The notes below the pieces were generated by a model. The model was not told the DNA's origin and ran no database searches. It was given only the letters and a program-made list of their open reading frames with translations. From contig CAYSCX010000002.1 in the NCBI GenBank assembly GCA_964429575.1, positions 62,001 to 126,000 of the forward strand: DNA of 64,000 nucleotides, written 5' to 3'. The translations under genes were made by a program, and so were the position numbers. Of the stretch, positions 7,111 to 15,114 are shown one piece after another; the stretch's first letter is position 1; each line of letters starts with the position of its first letter. This stretch comes from CAYSCX01 sp964429575 (GTDB lineage: Bacteria > Desulfobacterota > Binatia > Binatales > Binataceae).

Positions 7111-8289
7111 CTACCAACGCGGCAATTCGCCGAGACTGATGCCGAGCGCCGTCTTGCCGATGAGTTCGCGCGCGCGCGCATTCGAGAGCGGATGGTTCAC
7201 GCCCGCGCGAACGTCGCGGTAGTAGCGCTCCATGGGGAACTTCTTGAGCATCCCGTGCGCTCCGACGATCTCCATGCCGTAGTCCACGGCACGGATCGCG
7301 TTGTTGGTCGCGACGTATTTTGCGGCGACGAGTTGCGCCAGTCCCCCTTCTCCGCGGAACTGACTCTTGTCGCGCAGATACTCTTGCGCGGCGCTGAGAT
7401 AGAGCGCGCGCGATTGCGCGATCAGCATCTCGGCCTCCGCCATCGCGAACTGAATTCCCGGGAGATAACTGATCGCGCGGGGCAGGGTGATCGGCTTGTG
7501 GCGGTTGGCAAACTCCTTTGCGAACTTGAGCGCGGCGATCGCGATTCCGCTGTACACCGCAGCGACCGAGAGGCTGAACCACGCGAACAGCGAGATCGCG
7601 TTCTCATCGACCGGCCCGGCCGGGCGCGTCTCGCTCGCTGCGATCGCCGGCACGCGAACCTCTTTTATCACCAGATCGTGGCTCGCCGTCGCGCGCATTC
7701 CCATCGCGTTCCACGTTTCGATCAACTCAAGTCCGGGCGTCCCGCGCGCAATCACGAACGTGGCCGACGCGAGCGGCGTCGAATCCTCGACCGTCGCCAT
7801 CACCATGAAGAGATCGATCACCGGCGCGAGGCTCGTGAACGTCTTGCGGCCATTGAGGATGTATTCATCGCCCACCCGCCGCGCGCGCGTCGCGAAAAAC
7901 CCCCAATCACCGCCCGTCTCCGGCTCGCTGATTCCGCCGCCGAGGATCTGTTTCGCACGGCCGATCGCATCATAGAAGAGCGCATCCCGCGGCTGGCCGG
8001 TCGAAAGCTCGATCATCGAGCCGATCCCGAACAGGTGCATGTTGATCGCGAGCGCGGTCGCTGCGCAGCCCTGTGAAAGCTGTTCCTGGCAAAGTACGAA
8101 GTCGAGCAGGTCCGCCCCGAGGCCGCCGTGCTTCTCCGGTATCAGCAGCGCAGTGTACCCGGTGTCTTTCATCTTCTGGACGTTCTCGGCCGGGAATGAG
8201 TTGTCGCGATCGTGATCGCCCGCGCGCGTCGCGAAATCCGAGGCTAGCTCCGCCGCAAGCGCTACGAGCTGTTGCTGTTTTTCAGACAT
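7111..8289 (-). CDS. Acyl-CoA dehydrogenase superfamily flavoprotein lacking the usual catalytic Glu
   Basis: A 392-residue flavoprotein with the acyl-CoA dehydrogenase fold: N-terminal helices, the FAD-binding strand GGGISEPETGGDWG, middle beta domain (GDEYILNGRKTFTS) and the C-terminal helical bundle. In place of the C-terminal YEGTxEIQ motif that carries the catalytic Glu in this superfamily it reads YYRDVRAGVNHPLSNARARELIGK. It may therefore act on a different substrate or as a flavin monooxygenase/oxidase-like member. ATG 8289 (MSEKQQQLV) is a clear start. It runs in the same direction as the UbiB-like gene. Confidence 0.82.
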   Translation of the reverse strand: MSEKQQQLVALAAELASDFATRAGDHDRDNSFPAENVQKMKDTGYTALLIPEKHGGLGADLLDFVLCQEQLSQGCAATALAINMHLFGIGSMIELSTGQPRDALFYDAIGRAKQILGGGISEPETGGDWGFFATRARRVGDEYILNGRKTFTSLAPVIDLFMVMATVEDSTPLASATFVIARGTPGLELIETWNAMGMRATASHDLVIKEVRVPAIAASETRPAGPVDENAISLFAWFSLSVAAVYSGIAIAALKFAKEFANRHKPITLPRAISYLPGIQFAMAEAEMLIAQSRALYLSAAQEYLRDKSQFRGEGGLAQLVAAKYVATNNAIRAVDYGMEIVGAHGMLKKFPMERYYRDVRAGVNHPLSNARARELIGKTALGISLGELPRW

Positions 8290-8394
8290 TTCGCCTGTTT
8301 CCCCGAGGCACCTGCGAACGCTGTCACCGAAACATCCGCGCGCTCAATCATTGGCAATAGACTGTCGATTTGGCCGGGCGCCGCGAGGTGCGCG

Positions 8395-9762
8395 CTACCG
8401 CCCCGCCGATGCGGCAGGCTGCGTCATCAGGTGCTGCGCATACGGCATAATAGTCGCGAACAGGTCCACTTCTGAATCCAGCGTCTTGCCTAGACCGCTC
8501 AGCAGTCCCATCACGCGGCTCACCAGCAGCACGTCGCCGGGAACTTCGACGACCGGGTTATCGCGCAGCTTGCGCGGCAGTTCCTGCGAGAATTGTTCGA
8601 TCAGCTCACGGTCCGCATACGCCTTGTTGCGGCGGATCGTGTTGCCCAGGAATAGGTCGGAGAGAGAGATGAGAGTGTCGGTCGAGCCGTTGCGCGTTCG
8701 GAACCCAAGGTCGAGCAGCGATTGTACGATCGCATCGCGGTTTGACGTCAGGATTGCGAACGTCAGACGCACGAGTCCGTCGCGAAACGCCGGCGGGAAA
8801 TCTTTCGCGAGCCCAAAATCGAGCAGCACCAGCCGCGGACCCGGCTGAACCAGAATATTTCCGGGATGCGGATCCGCGTGAAAGAAGCCGTCGCGCAAAA
8901 TCTGCGCGCAAAACGTCTCGGTCAGCTTCTGCGCGACCGCCTGCTTCGAAATGCCCGCGCGCTCAAGACCCTCGACATCAGTGATCTTGATGCCGTCCAT
9001 GAGTTCCATCGTGAGCACGCGCCGCGTCGTGTACTCGCGATAGACCCTCGGCACCAGCACATCGGAGCTTGCGGCGAAGTTGCGCCGAATCGCTTCACAG
9101 TTGTCGGCTTCGTGCTCAAAGTCGAGCTCCATCGGGATGTACTTGAGCGCCTCGCGCGTGAGCACGCGGAAATCGAAGTCGCGCTCAAATCGCGCCAGCC
9201 AGGTGAGTACGAAGACCAGGTTGCGCAAGTCCGAGCGGACAATTCCCTCGATGCCGGGGTACTGCACCTTGACTGCCGCGCGCCGTCCGTCGTGAAGGCG
9301 CGCGCGATGCACCTGCGCAAGCGACGCCGATGCGAGCGGCGCCGGATCAAACTCCGCGAACACCGTTTCGAGCGGACGACCCAGCTCCCGCTCGATTTGT
9401 TCGCGAATCATCGCATATGGACGCGGCGGGACACGGTCGTGCAGCCCCTTGAGCGTCGATACCCATTCGTCGGGCAGCACGTCGGCGCGCGTCGCGATGA
9501 ATTGCGACGCTTTGATCAGAAGACCTTCGAGCCTGATCGCCGTGGCGTACAGAGCGCGAGCCGCGCGCAGATCCTGCCGGCGAAACGACTCGCGCAATTC
9601 GCGGCCCGTCACGCGCTTCGCGATCTGTACCGCCTTGTACCCGGCGTACACGCGCGCCGCGAGCCACACCACGTTGCCGAAACGCCACGCGCGCGTGGCG
9701 AGACCCGGCTCGGGCGCGTCGGCGGAGAATTCGAGCCGAAGCTCTGGGGTGATTTGTGTCAT
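8395..9762 (-). CDS. ABC1/UbiB/AarF-family atypical kinase
   Basis: A 455-residue member of the UbiB/ADCK family of atypical protein-kinase-like ATPases, whose bacterial members support quinone biosynthesis or lipid homeostasis. Visible motifs: LIKASQFIATRADVLP (the KxGQ helix, here with Ser for Gly), ASASLAQVHRA (Ala-rich loop), AAVKVQYPG (catalytic Lys), a Glu-rich helix, HADPHPGNILV (catalytic loop) and LLDFGLAKDF (metal-binding DFG). The C-terminus has no clear transmembrane pair. No other ubiquinone or menaquinone gene is in the window. Confidence 0.88.
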   Translation of the reverse strand: MTQITPELRLEFSADAPEPGLATRAWRFGNVVWLAARVYAGYKAVQIAKRVTGRELRESFRRQDLRAARALYATAIRLEGLLIKASQFIATRADVLPDEWVSTLKGLHDRVPPRPYAMIREQIERELGRPLETVFAEFDPAPLASASLAQVHRARLHDGRRAAVKVQYPGIEGIVRSDLRNLVFVLTWLARFERDFDFRVLTREALKYIPMELDFEHEADNCEAIRRNFAASSDVLVPRVYREYTTRRVLTMELMDGIKITDVEGLERAGISKQAVAQKLTETFCAQILRDGFFHADPHPGNILVQPGPRLVLLDFGLAKDFPPAFRDGLVRLTFAILTSNRDAIVQSLLDLGFRTRNGSTDTLISLSDLFLGNTIRRNKAYADRELIEQFSQELPRKLRDNPVVEVPGDVLLVSRVMGLLSGLGKTLDSEVDLFATIMPYAQHLMTQPAASAGR

Positions 9763-9977
9763 CGGAGAACGGGACTTCGCGGCGCTGCCGAAGGCATTCT
9801 AATGGACCTAAGAGAGTCAGAGAACCGCAATCGACCGGGCGCGATGCCGTTCTGGCTTGACTGACGATTAACGCGCGGGTACCGTCGTCGCACCGTGGTC
9901 ACAACCAGCAAGGGATTCGTCACCAGAAAAATGACTCGAGCCGGCACGACATAGAACAATTTTAATACGTGGCTTTA

Positions 9978-10018
9978 GGGGCCCTGGGCGCTCGAAGCCC
10001 GGGGCCCTTTCTTTTTTT
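9978..10018 (+). terminator. Strong intrinsic terminator or attenuator upstream of the MFS gene
   Basis: An 11-bp GC stem (GGGCCCTGGGC with GCCCGGGGCCC, one U-G wobble), a 7-nt loop and the tract TTTCTTTTTTT form a classic Rho-independent terminator on the plus strand. It ends about 20 nt before the ATG at 10038. No plus-strand gene lies upstream (the neighbour is on the minus strand), so it either ends a short RNA of unknown start or controls the MFS gene as an attenuator. A weak promoter-like TTTAAT lies at about 9960-9965. Confidence 0.75.
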
Positions 10019-10037
10019 CGGTTGACGGAATTCGCCG

Positions 10038-11297
10038 ATGGTACATGCAGACAAAACAACGCACAGCCCGACCATTCGGGACATCGTCCGCCGTTTCTAC
10101 ACGGTGTGGTGGATGTATGCGTTCGCCGGCGGCTTCCTCAACGGCGTGTATCCGGTCTTTCTGCACTCGCGGGGCCTTTCGCAGCTGCAGGTCAACAGCA
10201 TCCTCACGACCTACTTCGTTGTAATCCTCCTGACCGAGGTGCCCACCGGCGCGTTCGCCGACGCGTTCGGACGCCGTCTCTCCTTCGTGGTCGGGATGGT
10301 GTTGCGATCGATCGCCTTCGGCCTCTACTTCTTCTCGTACACCTACGTCGGCTTCATCGTGGCGGAATCCATCGACGCGATCGGCACCACCTTCATCAGC
10401 GGCTCGATCGATGCGTGGGGCGTCGATGCGCTCGATGAGGCCGGATACGCAGAAGTCAAAGACCGGCTCTTCTCGCGCGTCATGCAATTCATGAACGTCG
10501 GCTTTACCGCGGCCGCAATCATCGGCGCATACGTCGCGGTCATCGACATCTCGTATCCGTGGATGCTGGGCGCGGTCGGTTACATGGTGACCGCCTTCGT
10601 CGGCGCGCGCCTGATGCGCGAAGGCAAGGGTCCGCAGGGCGGCTTCAAGCTCCGCAGCATTCCGGCGTTGCTCGCAAACCAAATGAACGTGAGCCTGCGC
10701 TACGGACTCGCCAGCCGCCCGGTGCTGTTCCTGAGCCTCGCGAGCGCGATGACGATGGCCGCATGGGCGCCGTACTGGCTCGAGTGGCCGATTCTTCTCA
10801 CCGGTGAATATGGTCAGGCCGTGTGGGTGGTCGGCTGGGTCTTCGCGTTGCTCACCGTCGCACGTGTCGCGGGCTCGGAGATCGTGATGCGGCTGCCGCA
10901 AAGCCGTGAAGCGCGTCCCGCTCGCGTGTCGATGCTCGTTGCTGGCGCTGCGGCGATGTTCTTCGTCGCGGGTCTGTTCGGCGCGTATCCCGTCGTCACG
11001 TTCTCGCTGCTGGTCGCGATGAATGTTTTGAACGGCGCGATGCAGCCGCTGACGATGAGCTGGCTCAACGAACACATCGACTCGGCGCGGCGCGCGACGT
11101 TGCTCTCGTTCAACAGCAGCCTCGCGATGTCCGGCGGCTCGATCGGCCTGCTCATCAGCGGCTATGTCGTGGACCGCGCGAGCATTCCGGCCGCCTGGCA
11201 GCTTGGCGGCGTCATCGCGCTCGGCGCGATCCCGTTCTATCTGGCTCTGAGAGCGTATGCGCCCGCGGCGACCGCGGTCGAGAGCGTCGCCGACTAG
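10038..11297 (+). CDS. Major facilitator superfamily transporter
   Basis: A 419-residue protein with about twelve hydrophobic helices. The loop between helices 2 and 3 carries an MFS motif A variant (TEVPTGAFADAFGRRLS), the usual marker of the superfamily. A second, weaker copy appears in the C-terminal half. The substrate cannot be read from the sequence; the TEVPTGxxAD form is common in drug- and metabolite-exporter-like members. The start ATG at 10038 sits directly behind a strong terminator-like hairpin, so its expression may depend on read-through. Confidence 0.85.
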   Translation: MVHADKTTHSPTIRDIVRRFYTVWWMYAFAGGFLNGVYPVFLHSRGLSQLQVNSILTTYFVVILLTEVPTGAFADAFGRRLSFVVGMVLRSIAFGLYFFSYTYVGFIVAESIDAIGTTFISGSIDAWGVDALDEAGYAEVKDRLFSRVMQFMNVGFTAAAIIGAYVAVIDISYPWMLGAVGYMVTAFVGARLMREGKGPQGGFKLRSIPALLANQMNVSLRYGLASRPVLFLSLASAMTMAAWAPYWLEWPILLTGEYGQAVWVVGWVFALLTVARVAGSEIVMRLPQSREARPARVSMLVAGAAAMFFVAGLFGAYPVVTFSLLVAMNVLNGAMQPLTMSWLNEHIDSARRATLLSFNSSLAMSGGSIGLLISGYVVDRASIPAAWQLGGVIALGAIPFYLALRAYAPAATAVESVAD

Positions 11298-11386
11298 CTG
11301 GCACCTCGCGAGGGCCACTGGCGGCGTCGGCGGGTCTCCGTTACAAAATATAGGCCTGCTCTGTGCGGGCTCGGACAAGGTCAGGG

Positions 11387-12613
11387 GTGGCGAAAGGAAT
11401 GGAATTTCCACGGATAAAGCGGTTGCCGCCTTACGTCTTCAACGCGATCGGCGATCTTTGCCTGAAGGCCCGGCGCGCGGGCGAGGACATCATTGATTTC
11501 GGCATGGGCAACCCCGACGAACCCACGCCGCCGCACATCGTCCAGAAACTGATCGAGGCGGCCTCGAAGGCGCCCAACCATCGCTACTCGGTTTCGCGCG
11601 GTGTCTACAAGCTGCGCCTTGCGATTACCGACTGGTACAAGCGGCGTTTCGGCGTCGAGCTCGACCCCGATACCGAGGCGATCGTTACGATCGGCTCCAA
11701 GGAGGGCATCGCGCATCTCGCGCTCGCGGTGCTCGACCAGGGCGACGTCGTTCTCGCGCCGACGCCCACCTATCCAATTCATCAGTACGGATGCGTGATC
11801 GCGGGCGCGCAGGTGCAAGGCGTTCCGTTGCGCCGTGGCGAGGAGTTTTTCGATCAGCTGATCGCAGTCGTAAGCCGCACCTGGCCGCGGCCCAAGATGC
11901 TGGTGATGAACTTTCCGCACAATCCGACCACCGCGACCGTCGATATCAAGTTCTTCAAGCGCGTGGTCGATTTCGCGCGCGAAAACGAACTGATGGTCGT
12001 GCACGATTTCGCCTACGCCGATCTCTGCTTTGACGGCTACCAGGCGCCGTCCATGATGCAGGTCGCGGGTGCGAAAGACGTCGGCGTCGAATTCTTCACG
12101 CTCTCCAAGAGTTACAACATGCCGGGTTGGCGCGTCGGATTCGCGGTCGGCAACCGCGAGATGATCGCGGCGCTGGGGCGCCTCAAGTCGTACTTCGACT
12201 ACGGCATGTTCACCCCCGTACAAGTCGCCGCGATCGCCGCGCTCAACGGCCCTCAAGATTGCGTCGCACAAATCGTAGAGACCTACAGGCGCCGTCGCGA
12301 CGTGCTCGTGAACGGGCTGGGCCGCGCGGGGTGGCCGGTCGAAAAGCCCAAGGCGACCATGTTCGTGTGGGCGCCGATTCCCGAGCCGCTTCGCCACCTG
12401 GGATCGCTTGAGTTCGCGAAGTTCTTGCTGAGCGAAGCCAAAGTCGCAGTATCGCCGGGCGTCGGCTTCGGCGCCGATGGCGATGGCTTCGTCCGCTTCG
12501 CGCTCATCGAAAACGAGCACCGCACCCGTCAGGCCATCCGCGGCATCCGGCACGCAATCGCCCGCGCGACGCCGGCCGCGCTGCGCCGCGCCGCCGCAGG
12601 CGGAGCATCCTGA
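11387..12613 (+). CDS. alaC: PLP-dependent aminotransferase, AlaC/LL-DAP-aminotransferase type
   Basis: A class I/II aminotransferase of about 408 residues. It shows the N-terminal FPRIKRLPPYVFN motif of the AlaC group, the substrate/PLP loop FGMGNPDEPTPPHIV, NFPHNPTTA, DFAYADLCFDG and the PLP lysine in FFTLSKSYNMPGWRVGF. AlaC makes alanine from pyruvate and glutamate; close relatives act on aspartate or LL-diaminopimelate. Position before hom and thrC suggests an aspartate-family role. GTG 11387 is chosen because AAGG lies upstream at good spacing; the ATG at 11399 has its SD too close. Confidence 0.85.
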   Translation: MAKGMEFPRIKRLPPYVFNAIGDLCLKARRAGEDIIDFGMGNPDEPTPPHIVQKLIEAASKAPNHRYSVSRGVYKLRLAITDWYKRRFGVELDPDTEAIVTIGSKEGIAHLALAVLDQGDVVLAPTPTYPIHQYGCVIAGAQVQGVPLRRGEEFFDQLIAVVSRTWPRPKMLVMNFPHNPTTATVDIKFFKRVVDFARENELMVVHDFAYADLCFDGYQAPSMMQVAGAKDVGVEFFTLSKSYNMPGWRVGFAVGNREMIAALGRLKSYFDYGMFTPVQVAAIAALNGPQDCVAQIVETYRRRRDVLVNGLGRAGWPVEKPKATMFVWAPIPEPLRHLGSLEFAKFLLSEAKVAVSPGVGFGADGDGFVRFALIENEHRTRQAIRGIRHAIARATPAALRRAAAGGAS

Positions 12614-12642
12614 TTCAGCGCTCGAGCGCACTCTCAAGTCGA

Positions 12643-13944
12643 TTGAAACCCGTACGCATAGCCCTGCTCGGATGCGGAACGGTCGGTACCGGAGTGGTCA
12701 GGCTGCTCCGGCAAAACGCCGCGATGCTCGCGCGCAAGCTCGGCGCTCGACTCGAGCTTGCCGGCGTTGCTGACCGGAGCCTCAAGCCCGACCGTAAGCT
12801 GGGTCTGGACGCGCGGCTGATCACGCGCAACGCCGCCGCACTCGTCGCGCGGCCCGACGTTGATATCGTCGTCGAGCTGTTCGGCGGAGTAGAGCCGGCG
12901 CGGTCGCTCATTTTGAAGGCGCTGCGTTCCGGCAAGGACGTAGTCACCGCCAACAAAGCGCTCCTCGCGCAGCACGGCGACACAATTTTCCGCGCGGCCG
13001 GCGCCGCCGGACTTGGAATCGGCTTCGAGGCGAGCGTCGGCGGCGGCGTGCCCATTATCAGGACGCTTCGCGAGGCGCTCGCGGGCGACCGTCAGCGCGC
13101 CGTTTATGGAATCGTCAACGGAACCTGCAACTCGATCCTCACCACGATGAGCGAGACCGGCGTCGAGTTCAAAACGGCTCTCGCCCAAGCGCAGCGGCTC
13201 GGTCTGGCCGAGGCGAATCCCGCGCTCGACGTCGAGGGCCACGATGCCGCCCACAAACTCTGCCTGTTGATGACGCTCGCGTTCGGAGTGCTGGTGAAGC
13301 CGTCGCAAGTCTACACGGAGGGGATCACGCGGCTGACGCAGTCTGATATCATCTATGCGCGCGAGCTCGGCTACGCGATCAAACTGCTCGCGATTGCCAA
13401 AGACGATAATGGCGCGTTCGAGGCGCGCGTGCATCCGACCATGATTCCTGCGCGCCACCTCCTGTCAGGCGTGGGCGGCGCATTCAACGCAATCTACATC
13501 CACGGCGAGGCGCTTGGTCCGACCATGTATTTCGGGCTCGGCGCCGGCGAGATGCCCACCGCGACCGCGGTGATGGCGGACATTCTCGAGATTGCGCGAC
13601 AGCGTATCGCCGGCGCCCGCAGCCACCCGCTCGGCTATCCGATGGCCTCGATCAAGCGTGCGAGTGTCAAGCCCATGGATGAAGTGGTATGCGAATACTA
13701 CCTGCGCTTCATGGCGCAGGATCGGCCCGGCGTGCTCGGCGTGATCGCGTCGATGCTTGGGCGCAACGGGATATCGATCGCGTCGGTTATTCAAAAGGGG
13801 CGCGGAGCTGCGAAAACGGTGCCCGTGATAATGCGAACCCACGAGTCGCGTGAGCGCAATTTGCGCCGCGCTCTCGCCGCCATCAGCCGTCACCGTTTGA
13901 TCGACGGCTCGCCCGCGTTCATTCGCATCGAGGAGCGGCTGTGA
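12643..13944 (+). CDS. hom: Homoserine dehydrogenase
   Basis: Reduces aspartate semialdehyde to homoserine. The 433 residues have the NAD(P)-binding GCGTVGTGVV at the N-terminus, the catalytic region ANKALLAQHG and FEASVGGGVPII, GIVNGTCNSILT, and a C-terminal ACT domain (AQDRPGVLGVIASMLGRNGIS) that usually gives threonine feedback control. The start is TTG at 12643 (TTG AAA CCC GTA CGC). The gene follows the aminotransferase by 29 nt and precedes thrC, forming a threonine block. A 7-bp hairpin (13980-14001) lies between it and thrC. Confidence 0.95.
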   Translation: MKPVRIALLGCGTVGTGVVRLLRQNAAMLARKLGARLELAGVADRSLKPDRKLGLDARLITRNAAALVARPDVDIVVELFGGVEPARSLILKALRSGKDVVTANKALLAQHGDTIFRAAGAAGLGIGFEASVGGGVPIIRTLREALAGDRQRAVYGIVNGTCNSILTTMSETGVEFKTALAQAQRLGLAEANPALDVEGHDAAHKLCLLMTLAFGVLVKPSQVYTEGITRLTQSDIIYARELGYAIKLLAIAKDDNGAFEARVHPTMIPARHLLSGVGGAFNAIYIHGEALGPTMYFGLGAGEMPTATAVMADILEIARQRIAGARSHPLGYPMASIKRASVKPMDEVVCEYYLRFMAQDRPGVLGVIASMLGRNGISIASVIQKGRGAAKTVPVIMRTHESRERNLRRALAAISRHRLIDGSPAFIRIEERL

Positions 13945-13979
13945 TCCCCGTGCCCGGCCAAAAGCAACGACCTTCGGTT

Positions 13980-14001
13980 CCCCTTCCCTTTAGCGAAGGG
14001 G
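13980..14001 (+). other. Hairpin in the hom-thrC spacer
   Basis: CCCCTTC (13980-13986) pairs with GAAGGGG (13995-14001) around an 8-nt loop. No T-tract follows, so it is not a standard terminator. It may be an mRNA-processing or stability element, or part of a dispersed repeat. Confidence 0.45.
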
Positions 14002-14022
14002 TCACGGGTTAGGTTCATCGTC

Positions 14023-15111
14023 GTGCCACCTTCCCCACCACTCCGCCTCACGCGCTGGCCCGGCCTCATCGAGCACTATCGCCGCTTCCTGCCCGTTTCC
14101 GATTCCACGCCGGTCGTGACGCTGAACGAAGGCAATACGCCGCTCATCGAAGCCGGCTGGCTTGCAGAGCGGCTCGGCCCGGACGTCAAGGTTTACTTGA
14201 AGTTTGATGGCGTCAACCCGACCGGTTCATTCAAGGACCGCGGGATGACCGTCGCGGTCTCCAAGGCGTTGGGCGAGGGTGCCAGCGCCGTAATCTGCGC
14301 ATCGACCGGCAACACCGCCGCATCGGCGGCCGCCTACGCCGCACGCGCCGGCCTCAAGGCATTCGTCCTCATTCCAAAGGGCGCCGTCGCGCTCGGCAAG
14401 CTTTCGCAAAGCGTGATGCACGGCGCACGCGTGATCGAGATCATCGGCAACTTCGACATCTGCCTGAAAGTCGTTCGCAACCTTGCCGAGCGCGACCCCG
14501 TGCGCATCCGGCTCGTCAATAGCGTCAATCCCGATCGCATCGCAGGCCAGAAGACCGGCGCGTTCGAGGTCTGTGACCAGCTCGGCGACGCGCCGACCCA
14601 TCAGTTCCTGCCGGTCGGCAACGCGGGCAACATCACTGCCTACTGGGCGGGTTACCAGGAATATCGCGACGCGGGATTCTCAACGCGGCTCCCCAGGATG
14701 ATGGGCTATCAGGCGGCCGGCGCGGCGCCGATCGTCGATGGCCATCCCATAGATGATCCCAAGACGGTCGCTACGGCCATCAGGATCGGAAATCCGGCAA
14801 GTTGGAAGGGCGCGGTCGCCGCGCGCGACGAATCCGGCGGTACCATCGCCAAGGTGACCGACGCCGAGATCCTCGCCGCTTACCGTGAACTGGCCGCGCG
14901 CGGTATCTTTGCGGAACCGGCCTCGGCAGCATCGGTCGCGGGACTGGTGAAGTTCGGCGCCAACGGCCAGTTGCGGCCCGGCTCGACGGTCGTGTGCACG
15001 CTCACCGGCCACGGCCTCAAGGATCCCGATACCGCGCTGAAAAACCTTAGCAACACGATCGTAGTCGAGCCGGACCTCGACAAAGTGCTCAAGATCCTGG
15101 AGAGCGACTGA
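14023..15111 (+). CDS. thrC: Threonine synthase
   Basis: Converts O-phospho-L-homoserine to L-threonine with PLP. The 362-residue protein has the short threonine-synthase layout: NEGNTPLIEA near the start, the PLP lysine in NPTGSFKDRGM, the ASTGNTAASAAAYAARAG phosphate/asparagine motif, the glycine-rich PVGNAGNITAYWAGY and the C-terminal VCTLTGHGLKDPD. The start is GTG 14023. Only 3 nt separate it from the apgM-like gene, so the two are probably translationally coupled. Confidence 0.95.
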   Translation: MPPSPPLRLTRWPGLIEHYRRFLPVSDSTPVVTLNEGNTPLIEAGWLAERLGPDVKVYLKFDGVNPTGSFKDRGMTVAVSKALGEGASAVICASTGNTAASAAAYAARAGLKAFVLIPKGAVALGKLSQSVMHGARVIEIIGNFDICLKVVRNLAERDPVRIRLVNSVNPDRIAGQKTGAFEVCDQLGDAPTHQFLPVGNAGNITAYWAGYQEYRDAGFSTRLPRMMGYQAAGAAPIVDGHPIDDPKTVATAIRIGNPASWKGAVAARDESGGTIAKVTDAEILAAYRELAARGIFAEPASAASVAGLVKFGANGQLRPGSTVVCTLTGHGLKDPDTALKNLSNTIVVEPDLDKVLKILESD

Positions 15112-15114
15112 GGC

